Shown here piece by piece: positions 43,863 to 51,509 of a DNA stretch of 64,000 nt (position 1 is its first letter; each line of letters begins with the position of its first letter). Source of the stretch: Pseudomonas sp. MF4836. GTDB lineage: Bacteria; Pseudomonadota; Gammaproteobacteria; Pseudomonadales; Pseudomonadaceae. The stretch is from NCBI RefSeq assembly GCF_002018875.1, contig NZ_MVOL01000014.1:62001-126000 (forward strand), in the 5' to 3' direction. The position numbers were made by a program, and so were the translations under genes. The notes under the pieces are model-generated. The model had not been told where the DNA came from and ran no database searches. It saw only the letters and a program-made list of their open reading frames with translations.

Positions 43863-44285
43863 TCAAGGCTTGATTTGTTTCAGCTCGTTGAGCAAGGCCA
43901 GCAACGCCTGCATCTTCTCCTCGCCGAATTGCTGCTGGATCTTCTGGTAGTTGATTTCCATGTCGCCACTCATGGACTCGAAGCAGGCCTGACCCTTTTC
44001 AGTCAGGGTGATGAACAGCCGGCGCTGGTCCTCGGGTGATTTGCGGCGGCTGACGTACTCGTCACGCTCCAGGCGCGTGAGCACCCCGGTCATGCTTGGA
44101 GGCAGGATGCACGCCATCTTGGCCAATTGATGGCTTTCCAGTTCGCCGTTCTGGCGCAGGATGCGGATCACCCGCCACTGCTGTTCGGTCAAATCATGCT
44201 GGTTGAGGGACGGCCGGAAAAAAGCCATGGCCGCTTCACGGGCTTGGAGCAGCGTTAAGGTCAGGGAAGGTCTTGGCGTCGTCAT
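43863..44285 (-). CDS. hpaR: HpaR, MarR-family repressor of the homoprotocatechuate pathway
   Basis: Protein of 140 residues with the MarR winged helix. LTLTLLQAREAAMAFFRPSLNQHDLTEQQWRVIRIL and the wing SRRKSPEDQRRLFITLTEKG closely follow the HpaR pattern. It is unlinked from the hpa operon (about 14 kb away) but lies beside hpd, another phenylacetate/tyrosine gene. Its upstream region carries a site like those before hpaG1. Family knowledge: HpaR represses the hpa meta-cleavage operon until an aromatic acid binds. Confidence 0.85.
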   Translation of the reverse strand: MTTPRPSLTLTLLQAREAAMAFFRPSLNQHDLTEQQWRVIRILRQNGELESHQLAKMACILPPSMTGVLTRLERDEYVSRRKSPEDQRRLFITLTEKGQACFESMSGDMEINYQKIQQQFGEEKMQALLALLNELKQIKP

Positions 44286-44338
44286 CTAAAGGTCGGTCAA
44301 CAGGCTGGGAATCAACGCTAGGCGTCGCGGAAATAAAC

Positions 44339-44352
44339 ATTAACACATTCAC
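44339..44352. promoter_or_regulatory. HpaR-type site upstream of hpaR
   Basis: ATTAACACATTCAC differs from the perfect palindrome GTTAACACATTAAC at 29855-29868 at two positions. It lies 54 bases before the hpaR start, in the right place for autorepression. Confidence 0.55.
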
Positions 44353-44371
44353 TATCAGCAATTCCCGGGCA

Positions 44372-44405
44372 AAATAAAGCCCGATCGAAGAACCTTCGAT
44401 CGGGC
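44372..44405 (-). terminator. Intrinsic terminator of hpd
   Basis: GCCCGATCGAAG and CTTCGATCGGGC form a perfect 12-base stem with a 3-base loop. On the minus strand it is followed by TTTATTTT, a good T-tract, and lies 23 bases after the hpd stop. Confidence 0.85.
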
Positions 44406-44427
44406 CTGTTTTCAAGCGGTCACTGGC

Positions 44428-45504
44428 TTACTCGGTGGCGAGTACGCCACGACGAACCTGATCACGTTCGATCGATTCGAACAGCGCCTTGAAGTTGCCT
44501 TCGCCGAAGCCATCGTCGCCTTTACGCTGGATGAATTCGAAGAACACCGGGCCCATCAGGGTTTCCGAGAAAATCTGCAACAGCAGGCGGCGGTCACCGG
44601 CTTCCGACGAACCATCCAGCAGAATGCCCCGCGATTGCAGTTCGTCCACCGGCTCGCCGTGATTCGGCAAACGGCCTTCGAGCATCTCGTAGTAGGTTTG
44701 CGGTGGCGCGGTCATGAAGCGCATGCCGATCTTCTTCAGGCGGTCCCAGGTATCCACCAGATCGTCGGTCAGGAACGCCACGTGCTGAATCCCCTCACCG
44801 TTGAACTGCATGAGGAACTCTTCGATCTGCCCCGCGCCCTTGGACGACTCTTCGTTGAGCGGGATACGGATCATGCCATCCGGCGCGGTCATGGCCTTGG
44901 AGGTCAGGCCGGTGTATTCGCCCTTGATGTCGAAATAACGAATCTCGCGGAAGTTGAACAGCTTCTCGTAGAAACCGGCCCAGTAGGCCATGCGCCCGCG
45001 ATACACGTTGTGGGTCAGGTGATCGATGATCTTCAGGCCCGCCCCTTCCGGGTTACGGTCGACGCCGTCCAGGTACACGAAGTCGATGTCATAGATTGAG
45101 CTGCCTTCGCCGTAGCGGTCGATCAGGTACAGCGGCGCGCCGCCAATGCCCTTGATCGCCGGCAGGTTCAGCTCCATCGGGCCGGTGGCGATATGGATCG
45201 GCTGAGCCCCCAGCTCCAGAGCACGGGAGTACGCCTGCTGGGCATTCTTGACGCGAAAGGCCATGCCGCATACCGACGGACCGTGTTCGGCGGCGAAGTA
45301 CGAGGCCACGCTGTGGGGCTCATTGTTGAGGATCAGGTTAATGGCGCCCTGACGGTACAAATGCACGTCTTTAGAGCGATGGGTCGCGACTTTGCTGAAA
45401 CCCATGATCTCGAAGATCGGTTCGAGGGTGTTTGGCGTAGGCGATGCGAATTCGATGAATTCAAAGCCCATCAGGCCCATTGGGTTTTCGAAGATATCTG
45501 CCAT
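44428..45504 (-). CDS. hpd: 4-hydroxyphenylpyruvate dioxygenase
   Basis: Iron-dependent dioxygenase of 358 residues, the usual Pseudomonas HPPD length. Iron-ligand regions are visible: DHLTHNVYRG (His), GIQHVAFLTDDL (His) and VFFEFIQRKGDDGFGEGNFKAL (Glu and C-terminal helix). It converts 4-hydroxyphenylpyruvate to homogentisate in tyrosine degradation. It is a single transcription unit with its own terminator. Confidence 0.96.
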   Translation of the reverse strand: MADIFENPMGLMGFEFIEFASPTPNTLEPIFEIMGFSKVATHRSKDVHLYRQGAINLILNNEPHSVASYFAAEHGPSVCGMAFRVKNAQQAYSRALELGAQPIHIATGPMELNLPAIKGIGGAPLYLIDRYGEGSSIYDIDFVYLDGVDRNPEGAGLKIIDHLTHNVYRGRMAYWAGFYEKLFNFREIRYFDIKGEYTGLTSKAMTAPDGMIRIPLNEESSKGAGQIEEFLMQFNGEGIQHVAFLTDDLVDTWDRLKKIGMRFMTAPPQTYYEMLEGRLPNHGEPVDELQSRGILLDGSSEAGDRRLLLQIFSETLMGPVFFEFIQRKGDDGFGEGNFKALFESIERDQVRRGVLATE

Positions 45505-45771
45505 GGTTGGCGCCTCATCATTATTTTTAGAATTAACGTCCGCGGTCGCGGGCTGCTAGTTGCTATCAATGCTGAGGGCTGGAGGTGGCGCGCAAGAGAT
45601 GCCACGCACGCTGCGGGCGAGGAAATCACCGTAGATCAGTTGGAACCCGAGTATCTTCATTTCGACCCTGACTTGCTTACAGGCTGCGGGCGAGGCTTCT
45701 GCTGCCAGAAGACATTATTCTTGTATGCGTAACCAGATTCTACACAGCGTAAATAGTTTTGTCCGCAATCT

Positions 45772-46719
45772 CTATAAAATCCGCTTTTTGCCCAAAGTCG
45801 CAAGGGGTTTGTTGCACTGATAGATCCCCAGCAGGATCAAGGCTGCGCCCAGGCCCATGCTCAGGGTCAACTGCTCGCCCAACAGCAGTGCCCCCAGGAT
45901 CACCGCCGTCAGCGGGTTGAGCGCAATGAAAACGCCAGAGCGCGTGGCGCCGATCCGGCGCAGGCCATCGTAGTACCAGATGTAGGCCAGCGCCGAACCC
46001 ATCAGGCCCAGGTACAGCAGACTCAGGCTCTGCACCGCACTCAAGTCCAGTAACGCTTGCGGATTCAGCTCGCCGCGCAGGGCGGTAGCGGCACCCAGCA
46101 TGAGGGTCCCCAGAACAATCGAATACGTCACGGTGTGCAGCGGCCCAAGGCTCTGGTTGAGCCCTCGGGAAAACAGCGAGTAGACGCCCCACCCCAGCAC
46201 GCAACCAAAGATCAGCAGGTCGCCGAGCCCACCGTCGGCCGTGCCCTGCAACGCCTGCGGGTCTCGAGTGAGGATCACCAGCACGGCGCCCAGTACGCAA
46301 ACAACGATACCCAGAACCTGGCGCCGACTCAGTTGCTCACGAAACAGCAGCCACGAAGCCAAGGCAATCACCGCCGGGTTCAAGGCCACGATCAAGGACG
46401 CCCGCGACGCGCTTATCCGCTGCAAGCCGTAGAAGAAGCACAGGTTGTAAAAGAAAATCCCGAAAAACCCCAAGATCAGCAGTTGCACGCACTGGCGCAG
46501 GTTCGGCCGCACCAGCGGGATCCGCTTGCAAGCCATAAACAGCAACAGCGCAAGGCTCGCCAGCAGAAATCGCAAGCTGGCGGCCAGCAGCGGCTCCAGC
46601 GCCCCTGACAGCAGGCGTCCGGCAACGAAGGTTCCGCCCCAGATCATGGTGACCGCGATGAGTTTGCAATAGACCGCTCTGTCAGAAGGACCGGAGGGTG
46701 TTTGGTCGAACGTTTTCAT
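45772..46719 (-). CDS. EamA/DMT-family transporter
   Basis: Membrane protein of 315 residues with ten hydrophobic segments in two EamA repeats (IWGGTFVAGRLLSG...; GLMGSALAYIWYYDGLRRIGATRSGVFIALNPLTAVILGALLLGE). The second-repeat signature is classic for the family. It is divergent from a LysR gene 78 bases away, which probably regulates it. The exported compound is unknown. Confidence 0.9.
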   Translation of the reverse strand: MKTFDQTPSGPSDRAVYCKLIAVTMIWGGTFVAGRLLSGALEPLLAASLRFLLASLALLLFMACKRIPLVRPNLRQCVQLLILGFFGIFFYNLCFFYGLQRISASRASLIVALNPAVIALASWLLFREQLSRRQVLGIVVCVLGAVLVILTRDPQALQGTADGGLGDLLIFGCVLGWGVYSLFSRGLNQSLGPLHTVTYSIVLGTLMLGAATALRGELNPQALLDLSAVQSLSLLYLGLMGSALAYIWYYDGLRRIGATRSGVFIALNPLTAVILGALLLGEQLTLSMGLGAALILLGIYQCNKPLATLGKKRIL

Positions 46720-46755
46720 AAGATTTCAGCACCGGCTTACCTGGGATGGGCTTAT

Positions 46756-46773
46756 TCTTTGTCTAATCAAAGA
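46756..46773. promoter_or_regulatory. LysR-type operator candidate
   Basis: TCTTTG-TCTAAT-CAAAGA is a perfect 6-base inverted repeat and includes a T-N11-A pattern. It lies between the divergent EamA and LysR genes, 25 bases before the LysR start. Confidence 0.5.
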
Positions 46774-46797
46774 TCATCGTAAAATGAGCAATCACTC

Positions 46798-47685
46798 ATG
46801 ACCCTGACTCAATTGGAGATTTTTTCCCTGGTCGCCGAATTGCGTGGTTTCACGACGGCCGCCAGCCGCCTGGGAATCACCCAGTCAGCGGTGTCCCACG
46901 CCATCAAGGCGCTGGAGCAAGAGCTGGGTGTGGAGCTGATTCGCCGCCATCAGGCACAGGTCGAGCTGAGCGATATTGGCCAGCAACTATTGCTGCGTGC
47001 CCGGACCATGCTGGGCCTGGCCGCAACCATGCACCAGGAAGCTGCCGATGCCCGAGGCATGAAGCGCGGCACCCTGCGCATCGGCTCGTTTGGGCCAACC
47101 TCTTCGATGAAACTGCTGCCGGCCATTCTCGCCGAGTACCGCAGCCGATACCCCGGCATCGAAGTGCACATCGACGAAGGCCCGGATCGACAGGTCGTGC
47201 AATGGCTCGAGGAGCGGCGCATCGACGTGGGTTTCGTGGTGCTGCCCCAGGAGCGCTTCGATACCTTTGCCTTGTTGCAGGATCAATGGGTGGCCCTGTT
47301 GCCGGCTCAACACCCACTGGCAAATGAAAGCGCCGTCAGCCTGGCCCAGCTGTGCGTCGACCCCTTCGTGCTCACCGAGGCCGGGTCAGCCGAGCTGGTG
47401 ACCCGGCTGTTTCATCAGGCCGGCCTCAGCCCCAACATCCGCTATCGCAACTCGCAGTTGCTCAGCACCCTGGAAACCGTAGCCCGTGCCGAGGCCGTGA
47501 GCCTGGTGGCCGAGCTGGCACTGCCGACCATGCACGATCCGCGCTATGTACGCAGGCCCCTGACCCAGCCAGCCAAACGCCAGATCGGCATGGCTGTGCT
47601 GGATCGGCGCCAGTCATCGCCGGCGACGCTGGCGTTTATCGAGCAGGCCCAGCGCCTGTACCCAAGATCCCAGGGCGCAAAATAG
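46798..47685 (+). CDS. LysR family transcriptional regulator
   Basis: Protein of 295 residues with an N-terminal LysR HTH (LTQLEIFSLVAELRGFTTAASRLGITQSAVSHAIKALEQELG) and a substrate-binding-protein-like effector domain starting at RIGSFGPTSSMKLLPAIL. It is divergent from the EamA transporter and is its likely regulator. The inducer is unknown. Confidence 0.93.
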   Translation: MTLTQLEIFSLVAELRGFTTAASRLGITQSAVSHAIKALEQELGVELIRRHQAQVELSDIGQQLLLRARTMLGLAATMHQEAADARGMKRGTLRIGSFGPTSSMKLLPAILAEYRSRYPGIEVHIDEGPDRQVVQWLEERRIDVGFVVLPQERFDTFALLQDQWVALLPAQHPLANESAVSLAQLCVDPFVLTEAGSAELVTRLFHQAGLSPNIRYRNSQLLSTLETVARAEAVSLVAELALPTMHDPRYVRRPLTQPAKRQIGMAVLDRRQSSPATLAFIEQAQRLYPRSQGAK

Positions 47686-47790
47686 GCATCCCGTCTATCC
47701 TCCCCCTCACCCGGGTTCGATATGTACCCACTGCGATCCCCCTTCTTCTGGCGCCAGTGTCCAGGCGCCGTCCCGTTATAGGTTTGGTCT

Positions 47791-49329
47791 ATGCCATTGA
47801 CCGTAAAAGGTCCGCAGAAACGCTCGACCCGTGCCCTGCGCACGCTGCTCATCGGCTTGCTGCCGGTGCTGCTGGGCATGATCATCCTGTACCTGCAGGC
47901 TGAGCGGGCGCTGCTCCAGAGCAGCCAGCAAACCGCCGAGGAAGCGATCCGCCAGTTCGACCTGATGCTCGACAACAGCGATATCGCCGCCCGCGTGTTG
48001 CTGCCTCTGGTTGGCGAGCCTTGCGATGAGACCCGGCAACTGGCGTTGCGCGACCAAGTCACACGCCGTCCGTTCGTGCGCTCGACCAACCTGGTCTGGC
48101 GGAACGACAACTACTGCAGTTCATTGCTCGGGCGTTTTTCAGCCGCCCTGGACCCACGAGACTATGTCGACGGTCGGTTGTGGTTGATGAATGGCAACCC
48201 GATCACACCCGATACTGCCCTGCTGATCTACCGCCTGAGCCAAGGCGAGCGCTCCGCGCTGGCGACCATCGACGGCTATCACCTGACGAACGCCCTGCGC
48301 CTGATCAGCCGTTACGCCGACCTGAAACTGCAAGTGGGTAACAGTTGGCTGTCAGCGGACGGCAAGGTCCATGGGCTACCTGTGCCATCCGCGCCGGTGG
48401 CCCACCAGGAGTTGGACTCCGCGCGCTACCCCTACCGCGTCAGCGCCGGCTTTCCCGAAGGCGATGTCTGGCTCTATATGAAGGCCCAGTACCCGCCGCT
48501 GTTCAGCCTGCTGCTGTTCTTTGGAATTCTCTCGGGATTCGCCGGCCACTGGTGGCAAAAGCGCTCGTCATCACCCAGTCACGAGCTGCAGCGGGCCCTG
48601 GGCGCCGCGGAGTTCATTCCCTACTTCCAGCCGGTGGTGCGTGGCGATACCGAGCAGTGGGCAGGCCTTGAAGTTCTGATGCGCTGGAAGCATCCCAAGG
48701 AAGGTTTGGTGCGCCCGGATTTGTTCATTCCGTTTGCCGAGCACTCCGGCCTGATCGTACCCATGACCCGCTCCCTGATGCAGCAGACCGCACAGCTGCT
48801 GGCGCCCAACGCCTCAAGCTTCAGCGATAACTTTCACATTGGCATCAACATCACCGCCAGCCACTGCCATGACCTGCAACTGCTCGATGACTGCCGCGAC
48901 TTTCTCGCCCAGTTCCCCGCCGGCAAGGTGGTGCTGGTGCTGGAACTGACCGAACGCGAGTTGGTGGAACCCACCGCCATGACCCACAAACTGTTCGAAG
49001 AATTGCACAAGTTGGGGGTAATGATCGCCATTGACGACTTCGGAACCGGGCATTCCAGCCTGGCGTACTTGCGTCAGTTTAATGTCGACTATCTGAAGAT
49101 TGATCAGAGCTTCGTTGCCATGATCGGTATTGACGCCCTTTCGCGTCATATACTCGACAGTGTCATCGAGCTCTCGGCGAAGCTGGACTTGGGCATCGTC
49201 GCCGAAGGTGTTGAAACACTAGAACAACGGGATTATCTGGCGGGGAAAGGCGTCGATTTCCTGCAAGGTTACTTGTTTGGTCGACCGATGGCGGGGGATG
49301 AATTCCTAACTGAGTTGGCGCGCCACTAA
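47791..49329 (+). CDS. CSS-motif EAL-domain cyclic di-GMP phosphodiesterase
   Basis: Protein of 512 residues. Two membrane segments (about 18-36 and 232-248) flank a periplasmic CSS-motif sensor with Cys109-Ser-Ser. The cytoplasmic EAL domain keeps ELTERE, IDDFGTGHSSL, DYLKIDQSF and GIVAEGVET, the metal and catalytic positions, and ends QGYLFGRPM. The name motif reads EVL (Glu294) instead of EAL, a tolerated change because the Glu is kept. It should hydrolyse c-di-GMP in response to periplasmic redox or thiol state. Confidence 0.92.
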   Translation: MPLTVKGPQKRSTRALRTLLIGLLPVLLGMIILYLQAERALLQSSQQTAEEAIRQFDLMLDNSDIAARVLLPLVGEPCDETRQLALRDQVTRRPFVRSTNLVWRNDNYCSSLLGRFSAALDPRDYVDGRLWLMNGNPITPDTALLIYRLSQGERSALATIDGYHLTNALRLISRYADLKLQVGNSWLSADGKVHGLPVPSAPVAHQELDSARYPYRVSAGFPEGDVWLYMKAQYPPLFSLLLFFGILSGFAGHWWQKRSSSPSHELQRALGAAEFIPYFQPVVRGDTEQWAGLEVLMRWKHPKEGLVRPDLFIPFAEHSGLIVPMTRSLMQQTAQLLAPNASSFSDNFHIGINITASHCHDLQLLDDCRDFLAQFPAGKVVLVLELTERELVEPTAMTHKLFEELHKLGVMIAIDDFGTGHSSLAYLRQFNVDYLKIDQSFVAMIGIDALSRHILDSVIELSAKLDLGIVAEGVETLEQRDYLAGKGVDFLQGYLFGRPMAGDEFLTELARH

Positions 49330-49404
49330 ATAGCCATTTGCGCAAAAAAACACACAATGCATTGCCATTGTCATGCACCAATTTGAATCATCATTAGCAA
49401 TTGA

Positions 49405-49416
49405 TTCTTGCAAGAA
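49405..49416. promoter_or_regulatory. Palindrome upstream of the MvaT-family gene
   Basis: TTCTTGCAAGAA is a perfect 12-base palindrome in the A+T-rich 242-base gap before the MvaT-family gene. Its binder is unknown. Confidence 0.35.
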
Positions 49417-49571
49417 CAACATGATTTACTCTTGCCCCGTTAACTACTACAATTTTTCTGGCCTGTACAAGATTCACCGATAGGTCATTAAATTGAGTCG
49501 TTCCACGGCTCTTGGCCTCATCGTTTTGTATGTGCTTGGTATCAGCCAAATACCTTATTGGAGTAAAGATA

Positions 49572-49934
49572 TTGTCCAGACTCGCTGAATTTCGTGCAGC
49601 AGAAAAAGCACTTCAAGAACAGCTCGCGCAGCTGGAATCCCTGAAGAACGATGCCGGGCTCAAAAAGGAAATCGAGTTCGAGGAAAAACTTCAGGGCCTG
49701 ATGAAAACCTACGGCAAGAGCCTGCGCGACATCATCGCGATTCTCGATCCGAACCCGGGCAAGTCCCAGCCAGCAGCCTCTGCCCCGAAACAACGTCGCG
49801 CTCGCGTGGTCAAGGTCTATCAGAATCCACACACCGGTGAGCTGATTGAAACCAAGGGCGGCAATCATCGCGGGCTCAAAGCCTGGAAAGAAGAGTATGG
49901 CGCTGCCACTGTAGATTCCTGGCTACGCGGTTAA
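49572..49934 (+). CDS. MvaT/MvaU-family H-NS-like nucleoid protein
   Basis: Protein of 120 residues: an N-terminal coiled-coil oligomerisation region (SRLAEFRAAEKALQEQLAQLESL...) and a C-terminal DNA-binding region (RRARVVKVYQNPHTGELIETKGGNHRGLKAWKEEYG), both typical of the family. The N-terminal MSRLAEFRAAEKALQEQ is more like MvaU/MvaV paralogues than MvaT itself. The start is TTG 49572, supported by GGAG at 49560-49563 eight bases away; a 20-residue longer frame from 49512 has no family match. It probably silences A+T-rich DNA. Confidence 0.9.
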   Translation: MSRLAEFRAAEKALQEQLAQLESLKNDAGLKKEIEFEEKLQGLMKTYGKSLRDIIAILDPNPGKSQPAASAPKQRRARVVKVYQNPHTGELIETKGGNHRGLKAWKEEYGAATVDSWLRG

Positions 49935-49952
49935 CAACGCTTCGGTCACCAG

Positions 49953-49983
49953 GGCCCCGCATTGGCGGGGCCTTTGCTTTTTA
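49953..49983 (+). terminator. Intrinsic terminator of the MvaT-family gene
   Basis: GGCCCCGC-ATTG-GCGGGGCC is a perfect 8-base stem followed by TTTGCTTTTT, 18 bases after the stop. Confidence 0.9.
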
Positions 49984-50189
49984 GCAGTTTCGTTTATAGC
50001 CAATTGCATTAGTTACAACAGGCTAAATATTCACAACCTCAAGCATCCGCAATAAGGTTTGGCGAGAATCGGCACCTGCGTTCCAGATCACGCGCATTGC
50101 ACAAGAGCCACCCCATAACTTTGTGCTTAATTCGTTGTCATGGATGCGGAGCATTCTCTGCCAATGGAAATACCCTGCCAAGAGCAAGG

Positions 50190-50717
50190 TTAAAGTTTCA
50201 AGCTATTTCGGGTAGCGAGTATTTCATCCTGACTCTCTGCATAAGCCGTCGCCTGGCCAGCGTAAGAAAGTACATAGGCCTTATCGGCATCCAACGCCGC
50301 CACCAGTGTTTGCGACAACACATGCCGACCGTTCTGAGTAATGGTGCAGGTGGTTTCAAGAGCAGAGAGGCGACTCAATTGCGCTTCATGAATCCGATTG
50401 CACACACTTTGATAGCCACCTTGTGCAAAGTCCTTTTGCACTGACTTGCGCATCTCCAGCAGCACACCTTGAAGATTCACTGCATGACCACTTTCAACCT
50501 CCGTCATCGTCAACTCCATAACCAGTACCGGGGTGCCGCCGGCATCATTTTTCACTGCGCGCTGACGAGAGACTTTTGAACTCGGTTCGGCCGGCTGTTC
50601 GGGCAACGCCTCCACTTGCCACCCGCTGGGCCAGGCAATCACCGGCTCCGCAGCCTGGGCCAGGGCGCAGAGCAGCAGGCTGCATGTGAGGGCGGCGGCT
50701 TTTACGAAAAAGGGCAT
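50190..50717 (-). CDS. Small secreted protein, possibly DUF4946
   Basis: Protein of 175 residues with a signal peptide (MPFFVKAAALTCSLLLCALAQAAEP). The mature part has the blocks IAWPSGWQVEALPEQPAEP and SVCNRIHEAQLSRLSALETTCTIT with a probable Cys pair, and a C-terminal LSYAGQATAY...LATRNSLKL. It resembles short Pseudomonas proteins of the DUF4946 type, a tentative assignment. Function unknown. ATG 50717 is chosen because the signal peptide begins there. Confidence 0.7.
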   Translation of the reverse strand: MPFFVKAAALTCSLLLCALAQAAEPVIAWPSGWQVEALPEQPAEPSSKVSRQRAVKNDAGGTPVLVMELTMTEVESGHAVNLQGVLLEMRKSVQKDFAQGGYQSVCNRIHEAQLSRLSALETTCTITQNGRHVLSQTLVAALDADKAYVLSYAGQATAYAESQDEILATRNSLKL

Positions 50718-50915
50718 TGTCAGCAATACCTGAGAAACGGGTCTCAAAGTTTGCAGGTGACGCCAGGATTGGGCAATAGATCAGGAGCTTTGGGTTTGGC
50801 GCCAAGGACGGCTGTTGCGTATCATTGCGCATCCCAAGGATGCCTGAATCATCGCAAGCCAAGGCACCGCTCGTTTGCCCGAGCGCCGTTTGCCCCACTT
50901 TTTTCCGGAGGGCCC

Positions 50916-51437
50916 ATGAGCCTGCACGAACTTGATACTTTCCCTGGCGTTACCGCCCAGCCTGACTCCGCCACCGCCAACTTTGTGTTCAACCACACCA
51001 TGCTGCGGGTCAAGGACATCACTCAATCCCTGGATTTCTACACCCGTGTCCTGGGCTTCTCGCTGGTAGAAAAACGCGACTTCCCCGAGGCTGAATTCAG
51101 CCTGTACTTCCTGGCCCTGGTGGACAAGGCGCAGATCCCGGCTGACGCCGCAGCGCGTACCCAATGGATGAAGTCGATCCCGGGGATTCTCGAACTGACC
51201 CATAACCACGGCACCGAAAACGACCCGGATTTCGCCTACCACAATGGCAACACTGACCCTCGCGGCTTTGGCCACATTTGCATCTCGGTACCGGACATCG
51301 TTGCCGCCTGCGAGCGTTTCGAAACACTGGGCTGCGACTTCCAGAAACGCCTGACCGATGGCCGCATGAAAAGCCTGGCCTTTATCAAGGACCCGGACGG
51401 CTACTGGGTCGAAATCATCCAGCCGGCCCCGCTGTAG
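50916..51437 (+). CDS. gloA: Lactoylglutathione lyase (glyoxalase I)
   Basis: Glyoxalase I of 173 residues, the longer zinc-type length. NFVFNHTMLRVKDITQSLDFYTRVLGF opens the fold; metal-site regions ILELTHNHGTEND, GFGHICISVPD and IKDPDGYWVEII follow. It converts the methylglyoxal-glutathione hemithioacetal to S-lactoylglutathione. GGAGGG just before ATG 50916 marks the start; upstream in-frame codons lie in the gap. Confidence 0.95.
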   Translation: MSLHELDTFPGVTAQPDSATANFVFNHTMLRVKDITQSLDFYTRVLGFSLVEKRDFPEAEFSLYFLALVDKAQIPADAAARTQWMKSIPGILELTHNHGTENDPDFAYHNGNTDPRGFGHICISVPDIVAACERFETLGCDFQKRLTDGRMKSLAFIKDPDGYWVEIIQPAPL

Positions 51438-51460
51438 CAACTCGTTTTAACGGGCAAATA

Positions 51461-51497
51461 AAAACCCCATGAGCCTGGCTCATGGGGTTTTGTTTTT
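51461..51497. terminator. Bidirectional terminator between gloA and ahpF
   Basis: CCCCATGAGC-CTG-GCTCATGGGG is a perfect 10-base stem flanked by AAAA on the left and TTTTGTTTTTT on the right, so it can serve both convergent genes. Confidence 0.9.
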
Positions 51498-51509
51498 TGC
51501 GTCACCGCT

